This document shows positions 1 through 5,862 of a stretch of DNA of 9,164 nucleotides, piece after piece; position 1 is the first letter of the stretch; each line of letters opens with the position of its first letter. Below the pieces are notes generated by a model. The model searched no databases. It worked only from the letters and a program-made list of their open reading frames with translations, and was not told where the DNA came from. The translations under genes were made by a program, and so were the position numbers. Source of the stretch: Acidobacteriota bacterium (GTDB lineage: Bacteria > Acidobacteriota > Blastocatellia > Pyrinomonadales > Pyrinomonadaceae); assembly GCA_029862725.1 (NCBI GenBank), contig JAOTWT010000091.1:1-9164 (forward strand). The letters run 5' to 3'.

Positions 1-1
1 C

Positions 2-1255
2 TTCGCGGTCGTCGATGTCTTTTTCGTGTCATGGCTCGGGCCGGATGCTATCGCAATTGTCGGTATCACGGAATCGATGATGTTCATCGTCTACGCCGTC
101 GCGATGGGAGTCGGTGTAGGCGGGATGGCAATGGTGGCGCGCCGGGTCGGCGAGAAAGACCGGGACGGTGCGGCCCGTTCGGCCACGCATGCGATCTATC
201 TCGGTCTCGGAGCTTCGATCCTGATGGGTACGGTTGCGCTTATATTCGCGCCGCAGTTCCTGACGATGCTTGGAGCCGAACCCCAGGTCGTTCGCGAAGG
301 GACGCTTTTTGCCCGCCTGATGCTTGGCGGGAATATAGTCGTCGTATTTCTGTTTCTCCTGAATTCGATCTTTCGCGGGGCCGGGGACGCAGCGATCGCG
401 ATGCGCGTGCTGTGGACCGCAAACATTCTCAACTGCATTCTCGACCCGCTGCTGATTTTCGGAATCGGGCCCTTTCCGGAGATGGGTGTGACGGGCGCCG
501 CAGTCGCAACCCTGACCGGGCGCGGGGTCGGGGTATTGCTGGCGATTTATTACTTGTTTTACGGCACAAAGCACTTCACGATAAGACGCATTCACTGGAG
601 TTTAGACCTCCAGCGGTTTCGAAGGCTTATCAAACTCTCCTGGGTTGCCGTCCTGCAATTTCTTATTGGCACGACGAGCTGGCTAGGGTTGATGCGTGTT
701 CTTGCGGGATTCGGCAGCGAGGCCGTTGCGGGCTATACGATCGCGATCCGCGTCGTGATCTTCGGTTTGCTTCCGGCGATCGGACTCGCGAACGCTGCGG
801 CGACGCTTGTCGGGCAAAATCTGGGAGCGAAGCAGCCCGGGAGGGCTGAAAAGTCTGTGTGGAAGGCGGCAGCCTACAACGGAGTCTTTCAAACCGGGAT
901 TGGCATACTGTTCGTTGTTTTCGCCGCGCCGATAGCAGGGATCTTTGCGGATGATCCGGTTGTGCTTGCGAACGCAACGGACGGACTTCGAATAATTTCC
1001 TATGGTTTCTTTTTTTACGCCGTCGGCATGGTGCTCGAAACTTCGTTTAACGGGGCCGGTGACACGTGGACACCGACGTATCTGAATTTTTTCGTATTCT
1101 GGATGTTCGAAGTGCCGCTCGCTTACATTCTTGCTTACAGGTTTGGCATGGAAACACACGGCGTCTACTGGGCTATAACCATCGCGTTTTCGGTGTTGGC
1201 TGTGGCTTCGGCGATCCTGTTCAAGCGCGGGAGATGGAAGTTGATGGAGGTTTAG
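2..1255 (+). CDS. MATE family efflux transporter, 3' part (5' end outside the window)
   Basis: This is a multidrug and toxin extrusion (NorM/DinF-type) inner-membrane antiporter. Family members export drugs or metabolites in exchange for Na+ or H+. The frame is open to the left edge: codons from position 2 read FAVVDVFFVSWLG, a typical first-helix MATE segment. The GTG at 26 is therefore internal, and roughly 35-50 residues are missing compared with the usual 450-470. The visible protein is a run of hydrophobic helices in two homologous halves. The first-half segment GVGVGGMAMVARRVGEKD is echoed in the second half by GLANAAATLVGQNLGAK, the internal duplication expected of MATE proteins. The typical FRGAGDA and FNGAGDT motifs appear at equivalent places in the two halves. 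The C-terminus is a short basic tail ending in TAG. Substrate and coupling ion cannot be read from the sequence. The family call is firm. Confidence 0.93.
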   Translation, partial: FAVVDVFFVSWLGPDAIAIVGITESMMFIVYAVAMGVGVGGMAMVARRVGEKDRDGAARSATHAIYLGLGASILMGTVALIFAPQFLTMLGAEPQVVREGTLFARLMLGGNIVVVFLFLLNSIFRGAGDAAIAMRVLWTANILNCILDPLLIFGIGPFPEMGVTGAAVATLTGRGVGVLLAIYYLFYGTKHFTIRRIHWSLDLQRFRRLIKLSWVAVLQFLIGTTSWLGLMRVLAGFGSEAVAGYTIAIRVVIFGLLPAIGLANAAATLVGQNLGAKQPGRAEKSVWKAAAYNGVFQTGIGILFVVFAAPIAGIFADDPVVLANATDGLRIISYGFFFYAVGMVLETSFNGAGDTWTPTYLNFFVFWMFEVPLAYILAYRFGMETHGVYWAITIAFSVLAVASAILFKRGRWKLMEV

Positions 1256-1256
1256 G

Positions 1257-1319
1257 TGAGTGCCGAGGGCTGAGTACTGAGTACTGAGTGCTGAGTGTTG
1301 AGTACTGAGTACTGAGAGA
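1257..1319. repeat. Short tandem heptanucleotide repeat (STRR-like), nine units
   Basis: Starting two bases after the MATE stop codon, the sequence splits into nine consecutive 7-mers: TGAGTGC, CGAGGGC, TGAGTAC, TGAGTAC, TGAGTGC, TGAGTGT, TGAGTAC, TGAGTAC and TGAGAGA. Four units are the exact consensus TGAGTAC and the others differ mainly at positions 6-7. Intergenic heptamer repeats of this style (short tandemly repeated repetitive sequences) are known from cyanobacteria. I recall similar tracts in Acidobacteriota. The reverse strand gives a spurious Ser/Leu/Thr/Gln-rich translation. No function is assigned. Confidence 0.85.
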
Positions 1320-1444
1320 GAAGACCGCCTGGACTCAGAGTCATGCTCCGTCAAGTCCTCACGCGGCAGCACGCGCGACCCAAAATGTTCAAAGTGAATA
1401 ATCGAAAGCGGGACTTTGTAGGGTTCAAAGTCGGCCACTGGAGC

Positions 1445-1462
1445 GCAGACGTCCTCGTCTGC
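1445..1462. repeat. Perfect palindrome with 7-bp stem, candidate dispersed intergenic repeat
   Basis: GCAGACG (1445-1451), a TCCT loop and CGTCTGC (1456-1462) form a perfect hairpin within GAGCGCAGACGTCCTCG. From memory, this core recurs in intergenic DNA of Acidobacteriota and some other phyla, where it often generates false ORFs translating as ADEDVCAP on the opposite strand. Exactly that string is produced here on the minus strand. There is no T-run after the stem, so it does not look like an intrinsic terminator. REP-like behaviour is an inference; only one copy is present in the window. Confidence 0.55.
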
Positions 1463-1645
1463 CACGGTTCGAAGTGACGCATTTTACGCAAGAAATCCGG
1501 GATTAATTTTCACCGTAGCGACACTGAAACCGGAGATGATACGAGCTGTGGTATTTGGTCATACATAAGCTCAAAAATTAGGCGTTAGATCTAAATTGTT
1601 ATATCCTCTGATGCAAACATTTCGATTAGTTCAGTTTCCCCTGCT

Positions 1646-3340
1646 ATGAAGTATTTGTCAGTCATTGTTTCCATTTCGATAATGCTCGTGTTTTCTTTCC
1701 CGGGTGTCTCCCAAGTCGATAACCTGGGCCGCGGACCGGAACCGAAGTCCCGAATTAGAGCTGAACGAATTAAGCAGGTTAAGGACGTTATTGTCCAAGA
1801 CATTCAAACTCTAAATTTGAAAAACCGAGCCTCCTATTACGCGAACCTCGGCAGCGTTTACTGGGAGTTTGACAACAAGGAAGGCATACGTTGGCTGACA
1901 AAGGGTGTTGAGATGGCACTCAGTGCGGATACGGAATATAAGAACCACAAAGAAAAAGTAGACAGTTTGGCTGAAATATTAATTTCAAGTCATCTTTTTG
2001 AGAAAGATCGCGTTTTGGCGCGAAAACTGTTGTCCGAAATCGCTGAGATCTTATTTGAAGATGTTAAGAAGAACAGTTCGGACGAATACAGTCAAACGCT
2101 GAATTATCTTGCAAGATCCCTGCTCGCGCATGATGAACCTTTGTCATTTAAATTTGCATTGATGTCTCTTGCGGGTGATAAGCCAGCTATTCAATGGAGA
2201 TCACTTGATCTGTTTGCAATGCTGAAGTCAAAAAATCCGGGTGTTGCAAACGAGTATCTCACGAAAGTATTGGACATTGTGAGAGCAACGGGCCAAAGCG
2301 ATGAAGAGAGGTTGTTACGGATCTTCTCATTTGAGGAGTTCTTTCAGCCGTTCAAGAATCATCATCTCTCTGACTCGCATAACAAACAGTTCTTGGAAGT
2401 CTTGGCCCAGCTTACACAAACAGAAACCGAAGAACTCCTGCAAAAGACAAGAAGCGGCTGTGCTTCGATTTATTTCTCTGCCGGGCATATCGCCCAATAC
2501 AAAAAATTGTTGCCGCAACGAGTTGGCACTATCCAACAAGGAATAGAACTATGCCGTACCCTCGGCGGCTGGGAGCAAGGTTTAAACGAAACAGAGCTAA
2601 TGACGACTCAAGACTATCTGGATTTGGCAGAAAGAACGGTGGAAAACGAAAAGAGACAATCTAACCGATTGTCGGCTGTAAATATCGCGAGGAAAAAGAG
2701 CGATTACGGGCTCGCAATTAAAATTCTGGATTCGATACCAGAATCAAATAGACCAGACTGGTGGAACGCGTACCGGATAACAACGACAAGCTCACTAATT
2801 TCGCAACTTGCGAGGAAACAGAAAACCTCAGAAATCAGAGACGCTGTAAAGCAAGCACCGCAAGTCCTTCAGCCTTATATAATAATCCGTTCGATTGACA
2901 GATTCGGAGGATTTTCACGACAGAACAAAGACTTGACGCTCGATTTAATGCATCAGGCCCGAACGGAAATCATGAAGATGAGGTTTCCCAAACCATCCAA
3001 AGTGAACGACGGGTTTATATTAAACCCCACTCATATCGTTAGATTGGTATCTACATATTACTGGCTCGGTAATCAGGACGAGGCACTCGAAACGTTCTCG
3101 GAATATGTTGAATTACTCAATCAGGTTTCCCAGCGCTTTAGCTACAAAGACCAGCATGAGAATTCCATAACATATTTCTCTTATTCAAGGTTTGTCCACA
3201 ATTTCCTGGATCACCATTTCGATAGGATTAATCAAGATGTTGGAAGGATCGAGACAAAATGGATGCGAGTATTTATTAGGATGAGAATTCTGGGGGAGCT
3301 TATAGATCTCAATAGGAACCGCATACCGGGCATCCCCTAG
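1646..3340 (+). CDS. Secreted all-helical (TPR-like) protein of unknown function
   Basis: I do not recognise a named family. The 564-residue product starts with a clear Sec-type signal peptide (MKYLSVIVSISIMLVFSFPG, cleavage plausible around residues 20-24), so it is probably periplasmic or extracellular. The rest is charged and helical with solenoid-like segments. Residues 62-92 (RASYYANLGSVYWEF onward) and 465-494 (STYYWLGNQDEALETF) have TPR-like spacing of small and aromatic residues. Only two cysteines (272, 303) occur. No catalytic motif is visible. ATG 1646 is the only ordinary start after the in-frame stop at 1592, but no Shine-Dalgarno sequence precedes it. Hand counts of three 60-base lines inside the gene gave about 35-42% GC, against about 57% in one line of the methyltransferase gene, so composition differs from the neighbours. 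It stands alone, flanked by gene-free stretches of 390 and 448 nt. Acquisition by transfer or a lineage-specific family are both possible. Confidence 0.85.
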   Translation: MKYLSVIVSISIMLVFSFPGVSQVDNLGRGPEPKSRIRAERIKQVKDVIVQDIQTLNLKNRASYYANLGSVYWEFDNKEGIRWLTKGVEMALSADTEYKNHKEKVDSLAEILISSHLFEKDRVLARKLLSEIAEILFEDVKKNSSDEYSQTLNYLARSLLAHDEPLSFKFALMSLAGDKPAIQWRSLDLFAMLKSKNPGVANEYLTKVLDIVRATGQSDEERLLRIFSFEEFFQPFKNHHLSDSHNKQFLEVLAQLTQTETEELLQKTRSGCASIYFSAGHIAQYKKLLPQRVGTIQQGIELCRTLGGWEQGLNETELMTTQDYLDLAERTVENEKRQSNRLSAVNIARKKSDYGLAIKILDSIPESNRPDWWNAYRITTTSSLISQLARKQKTSEIRDAVKQAPQVLQPYIIIRSIDRFGGFSRQNKDLTLDLMHQARTEIMKMRFPKPSKVNDGFILNPTHIVRLVSTYYWLGNQDEALETFSEYVELLNQVSQRFSYKDQHENSITYFSYSRFVHNFLDHHFDRINQDVGRIETKWMRVFIRMRILGELIDLNRNRIPGIP

Positions 3341-3390
3341 AATACTCGAAGAACAATCCGGAATAAAGCGTCCGAAAATGTCCGGCCGTG

Positions 3391-3429
3391 ACAGGTAGCG
3401 ATGCCCGCGCTCCTGTCCGAAGCGTTTTT
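3391..3429 (+). terminator. Candidate terminator after the helical-protein gene
   Basis: ACAGG-T-AGCG (3391-3400) pairs with CGCT-CCTGT (3408-3416), giving 9 bp with one bulged T and a 7-nt loop. TTTTT follows at 3425-3429, nine bases after the stem. A second small stem, TCCGAA (3416-3421) with TTCGGA (3428-3433), competes with the U-run. It begins 50 nt after the stop codon at 3340. The gap before the T-run makes a standard intrinsic terminator only moderately likely. Confidence 0.35.
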
Positions 3430-3531
3430 CGGATCCTTGAAGCTCGAGGGTAGGAATTCCTTTAACTTCGAACAGGGATATCGGGGAAGTCTGAAAAGTA
3501 CTTCAAAGAACAAAAACCGTGATTAGAGCCC

Positions 3532-3591
3532 TACTTTGCTCGGCTTGAGGAGACCGAAGGTCGACGACAAAACGTTTCCTCCAACAAAGTA
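3532..3591 (+). other. Nested inverted repeat, possible structured RNA
   Basis: An outer 7-bp helix pairs TACTTTG (3532-3538) with CAAAGTA (3585-3591). Inside it, TTGAGGAGAC (3545-3554) pairs with GTTTCCTC and AA (3574-3581 and 3583-3584), giving 10 bp with one G.T pair and a single bulged C. A 6-nt asymmetric bulge separates the helices and the apical loop is 19 nt. The G.T pair is tolerated only in plus-strand RNA; on the minus strand it would be an A.C mismatch. I know no RNA family that matches. It may simply be chance complementarity. Confidence 0.35.
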
Positions 3592-3594
3592 AAT

Positions 3595-3633
3595 TGGCGC
3601 GTCAAACCCCGCAATACAGGGTTTAACGCGCCA
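3595..3633 (-). terminator. Strong 15-bp hairpin, probable minus-strand terminator
   Basis: The arms TGGCGCGTCAAACCC (3595-3609) and GGGTTTAACGCGCCA (3619-3633) are complementary at 14 of 15 positions around a 9-nt loop. The single exception is a C.A mismatch on the plus strand but a permitted G.U pair on the minus strand, so the element appears maintained for minus-strand RNA. On that strand the stem is followed by ATTTACTTTGTT, a moderately U-rich tail. It lies 155 nt downstream of the stop of the minus-strand membrane-protein gene. It may instead be part of a larger structured or repeated element. Confidence 0.45.
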
Positions 3634-3658
3634 TAATCGATTCTGGGTTCGGTTTCGT

Positions 3659-3678
3659 CGGTCGGCAAGCGCCGACCG
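3659..3678. repeat. Perfect 8-bp GC-rich hairpin
   Basis: CGGTCGGC (3659-3666) and GCCGACCG (3671-3678) pair perfectly around the 4-nt loop AAGC. No T-run follows on either strand, so this is not a classical terminator. It sits 25 nt from the 15-bp hairpin at 3595-3633, and together they make a stable paired block downstream of the minus-strand gene. Confidence 0.5.
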
Positions 3679-3788
3679 CAGCGGGGCGAAGCACTACTCT
3701 AGACCCATCAATAAATGTATTTCCCGCTTATAAGACAGCCTCAACTCTATACCTCAACATGATGATGATCACCTCATGTCCAGACAAC

Positions 3789-4235
3789 TCACCTCGTATA
3801 AACAGATATGTTTGTCTGACTCCTTATGATCCTCGCTTCAATGGCTTCGTAACACAAGAAAATGACAAAGGGCACTACAATACCGTATAGGATGGAGAAG
3901 AACAGATAGACACCGTATACAAATGCGTTGTTAACCGGCTCGATCTGTCGTGCCAAGGCAGCGACACCGCTTGCCGCCAGTGTAACCGGAAAAAGCACAA
4001 AGTTTGCAACGGTAAACCCCAGATCCGAGAGCGGGTCGTTGGCCCCGGGTCCGGAGCAAACGAGGCATAATTCGTATCGTTCGCCGGTCTTTGCTTCCGG
4101 ATTGGGCCCGGTCATCGATTTCCTGAACCCTTCATTTCCAAGAAGCGTCGAGGCGAGAAAAATACAGAGCGCGAGAAAAAGATAGGGAAAGGGCGTCTTT
4201 AGGAATTCTGTGAATTTGGCGAATTGATTTTTCAT
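3789..4235 (-). CDS. Small membrane protein of unknown function, three predicted helices
   Basis: I do not recognise the family. From ATG 4235 the product is 148 residues. Hydrophobic segments lie at about residues 16-33, 74-95 and 103-130. Between the first two is a hydrophilic loop with a CxxC pair (C57 and C60, in ELCLVC) that could bind metal or form a disulfide. The C-terminal tail is short and polar. GTG 4250 would add five residues, but GTGGAG at 4245-4250 reads better as the ribosome binding site, with GGAG 9 nt before ATG 4235. The gene is transcribed away from aat with a 57-nt gap between start codons and has no partner on its strand in the window. It ends in TGA at 3791-3789. Translation is plausible given the RBS and the ordered hydrophobic pattern. 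Function is unknown. Confidence 0.72.
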   Translation of the reverse strand: MKNQFAKFTEFLKTPFPYLFLALCIFLASTLLGNEGFRKSMTGPNPEAKTGERYELCLVCSGPGANDPLSDLGFTVANFVLFPVTLAASGVAALARQIEPVNNAFVYGVYLFFSILYGIVVPFVIFLCYEAIEARIIRSQTNISVYTR

Positions 4236-4258
4236 ATTGTCGATCTCCACGATATATT
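4229..4258 (+). promoter_or_regulatory. Weak sigma-70-like promoter candidate for aat
   Basis: TTTTCA (4229-4234) and TATATT (4253-4258, five of six matches to the -10 consensus) are separated by 18 bp and would start RNA near 4265, about 28 nt before the aat ATG. The -35 match is poor and overlaps the start of the divergent gene. The call rests mainly on the position within the 57-nt divergent gap. Confidence 0.25.
4245..4248 (-). promoter_or_regulatory. Shine-Dalgarno GGAG fixing the membrane-protein start
   Basis: On the minus strand GGAG is followed by nine bases and then ATG at 4235. This favours ATG 4235 over the in-frame GTG at 4250, which overlaps the motif. Confidence 0.6.
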
Positions 4259-4292
4259 TGGTTAGACACGCAAATCGCTTTTTTGTTCCCCT

Positions 4293-4979
4293 ATGTCATC
4301 GATACCAGAACCTCAAACTCATGAGTTTTCCGAGTGGATGCTGTTTGGCAATTTTTATTACCAGGCGCGCGACATCATCGGCTTTGGTTTTGAAATGTCG
4401 ATTGAAAATGTACGGGACGCATATCGAAAAGGAGTGTTTCCATGGCCGATTGAGGGCATGCCGCTTCCCTGGTTTTGTCCGGAATACAGGGCGGTCCTAT
4501 TTTTTGAAGACCTGCATGTGCCGAGGAGTCTCGAGAAGACAAGAAAGAATACGGATTACGAGTTTTCGATCGACCGCGATTTTGCCGCCGTATTGGACAA
4601 TTGCCGGTCCGCGCCCAGGCGGGGGCAACATGGAACCTGGATCACCGACGAGTACGTAAGGGTGTACAACGAGCTGCACGAGATGGGCGAGGCCCACAGC
4701 GTCGAGGTTTGGTCGCGAAATAAACTTGTGGGTGGCATTTACGGGGTCGATGCCGGCGGGGTTTTTTGCGGCGAGAGCATGTTTTTTAAGAAACCGAACG
4801 CTTCAAAACTGGCACTGCTCCATCTCATCGATCATCTTCAAAACAAAGGAGCCGACTGGTTCGATATTCAGGTGATGACGCCGCATATGGAAAAATTTGG
4901 CGCCGTAGAGATACGCCGCGCTGATTTCCTGAAACGACTCCGGAAGACGCAACAGCAGAATCTCGAACTATTTCGCTAA
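4293..4979 (+). CDS. aat: Leucyl/phenylalanyl-tRNA--protein transferase
   Basis: This cytoplasmic enzyme transfers Leu or Phe from charged tRNA to proteins with N-terminal Arg or Lys, marking them for ClpS/ClpAP in the bacterial N-end rule pathway. The 228-residue product is full length (the E. coli protein has 234). Family landmarks appear in order: YRKGVFPW (44-51), PWFCPEYRAVL (59-69), TWIT (115-118), LHEMGEAHSVEVW (128-140), LVGGIYGV (145-152), FCGESMF (158-164), ASK (170-172), FDIQ (190-193) and FGAVEIRRADFL (202-213). The catalytic-pocket Glu161, Asp191 and Gln193 equivalents are present. The N-terminal GGDL-type motif common in the family is replaced by GFGFEMS (30-36). ATG 4293 is the only start after the in-frame TAG at 4263, yet CCCCT rather than an SD precedes it. 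It is divergent from the small membrane protein. The methyltransferase follows 62 nt downstream with no terminator seen, so cotranscription is possible. Confidence 0.96.
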   Translation: MSSIPEPQTHEFSEWMLFGNFYYQARDIIGFGFEMSIENVRDAYRKGVFPWPIEGMPLPWFCPEYRAVLFFEDLHVPRSLEKTRKNTDYEFSIDRDFAAVLDNCRSAPRRGQHGTWITDEYVRVYNELHEMGEAHSVEVWSRNKLVGGIYGVDAGGVFCGESMFFKKPNASKLALLHLIDHLQNKGADWFDIQVMTPHMEKFGAVEIRRADFLKRLRKTQQQNLELFR

Positions 4980-5041
4980 GGCTTGTCAGTGTCGTATTCT
5001 TGTCCCGGCGTCGAAGCGATCGGTTTACGTGATTGAATCAA

Positions 5042-5791
5042 ATGGAAATCGAAGTTTCACATCCTGACCCCCAAGCCCAACCACCCGGCGAGGCGCTACT
5101 CGGTGCGCTGGCAGGGTATCCTCCATCGGACAAGTCCCTGTTTTTGGCTGGCTATTCCGAGTTGTGCGAATCGGATCTAAATGGAAAGCGCGCGATGGAA
5201 ATCTGCGGCGGCAACGGCGTTCTCGCGGCAATGGTCGCTGAGACTTTTCCACACGCTGAAATTTACAGCCTTGACCTCTTTCGTGCTTCCGGCCCTGAAG
5301 TCGAGGAAAGACTCGAACGGCTTCCCGGTCTTTCCTATGTCGCGGGCGATGCGATGGACCTTAGTGACTACGACGATGAGTCGTTCGATCTGATTTGGGG
5401 TCAGGCTGCACTTCACCACCTTGCGCACAACCATGAAAAGCTCTCCAAAGAAGTTCTTCGGGTATTGAAACCCGGCGGCCGCCTGGTGTTTGTTTTTGAA
5501 CCGCTTGGCCACAATCTGTTCGTATCCGCAATCCGGGCTGCCCGCGTTTCGTGGCACGGTTTTTATGATGAGAGCAACCTGTTTTTCACGCAGTTTGAGG
5601 AAATGCTGGGAGCGGGATTTTCAAGATGTGAGGTCCAGGTATTTAATTTTACGGGGTATCCGATGAAAACTCTTTCTTCACGAGCCCAATTCGCCGCTCA
5701 TGCTGCGGAAAAGGTCGACGCCTGGCTTTTTCGCAAAATACCGGGACTCATGAAATTTGCGGCAAACTGTAACGTGATATTTACGAAGTAA
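5042..5791 (+). CDS. Class I SAM-dependent methyltransferase
   Basis: This is a Rossmann-fold methyltransferase of the Methyltransf_11/25 type. It uses S-adenosylmethionine, and its substrate cannot be inferred. Numbering from ATG 5042 (249 residues), motif I is MEICGGNG (52-59), the acidic ribose-binding residue is D78 in YSLDLF, and GDAMDL (102-107) follows. FDLIWGQAALHHL (115-127) is motif IV, and LKPGGRLVFVFEP (142-154) is the motif V/VI strand. The C-terminal 90 residues form a cap-like region with FFTQFEEMLGAGF, usual for small-molecule or lipid methyltransferases. TTG 5033 is an in-frame alternative adding three residues. Neither start has a clear SD, so ATG is preferred by codon type. 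It lies 62 nt after aat on the same strand, and a likely terminator follows at 5817-5838. The family is confident; the specific role is unknown. Confidence 0.9.
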   Translation: MEIEVSHPDPQAQPPGEALLGALAGYPPSDKSLFLAGYSELCESDLNGKRAMEICGGNGVLAAMVAETFPHAEIYSLDLFRASGPEVEERLERLPGLSYVAGDAMDLSDYDDESFDLIWGQAALHHLAHNHEKLSKEVLRVLKPGGRLVFVFEPLGHNLFVSAIRAARVSWHGFYDESNLFFTQFEEMLGAGFSRCEVQVFNFTGYPMKTLSSRAQFAAHAAEKVDAWLFRKIPGLMKFAANCNVIFTK

Positions 5792-5816
5792 ATTCGCCGC
5801 TGCAGATTCGAACATG

Positions 5817-5838
5817 GGTCCCGAACCGCGGGCCTTTT
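5817..5838 (+). terminator. Likely intrinsic terminator of the methyltransferase gene
   Basis: GGTCCCG (5817-5823), a 3-nt loop AAC, then CG-C-GGGCC (5827-5834) form a 7-bp stem with one bulged C and one G.U pair. TTTTAATT follows immediately. The stem begins 26 nt after the TAA stop, in the 71-nt gap between convergent genes. Position and the T-run support the call, although the bulge weakens it. Confidence 0.5.
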
Positions 5839-5862
5839 AATTGTCGGTTGCCTGCGGTGAAG

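Larger units (their letters stand above)
1256..1645. other. Gene-free stretch (390 nt) with repeats, no credible ORF
   Basis: Apart from the heptamer tract and the palindrome listed separately, this stretch contains one further inverted repeat: GACTTTG at 1412-1418 with CAAAGTC at 1426-1432, around a 7-nt loop. It also has a perfect 10-bp palindrome, TTAGATCTAA, at 1585-1594, about 50 nt before the next start codon. I see no tRNA, no clear sigma-70 promoter and no ribosome binding site. The downstream gene must be expressed from somewhere here, and TTATAT at 1599-1604 is only a weak -10 candidate. Confidence 0.6.
3341..3788. other. Gene-free stretch (448 nt) rich in inverted repeats
   Basis: No ORF here has coding character. 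Several inverted repeats lie between 3391 and 3678 and are listed separately. A further small one is ACATGA (3757-3762) with TCATGT (3774-3779), near the end of the minus-strand membrane-protein gene. From 3679 to 3756 I see nothing identifiable. The region separates two genes that point toward each other, so terminators for both are expected. Confidence 0.6.

Noticed and set aside
31..849. Long plus-strand frame (272 codons) overlapping the MATE gene
   Set aside because: It is Arg/Asp/Ser-rich, lacks domain logic and sits out of frame inside a clear MATE coding sequence; a GC-driven shadow.
683..1465. 260-codon minus-strand frame overlapping the MATE 3' end and the repeats
   Set aside because: Its N-terminus is the translated palindrome and heptamer tract, and the remainder is antisense to MATE. 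No RBS or family resemblance.
1463..1476. GGTTCGAAG resembling a tRNA T-loop
   Set aside because: The flanking bases do not form a 5-bp T-stem and there is no acceptor, D-arm or anticodon arm.
1584..1590. GTTAGAT resembling an integron attC core site upstream of the orphan gene
   Set aside because: No matching RYYYAAC half-site lies within 150 nt upstream, no attC-like fold is seen, and no corresponding site follows the gene. Integron cassette not supported.
5033..5041. TTG 5033 as the methyltransferase start
   Set aside because: It adds only three residues without a better SD; ATG 5042 is the simpler choice, though TTG is not excluded.
5803..5850. GATTCGAAC followed by GC-rich sequence, resembling an antisense tRNA 3' end
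   Set aside because: The putative T-stem and anticodon stem do not pair; the GC-rich part is better explained as the methyltransferase terminator.
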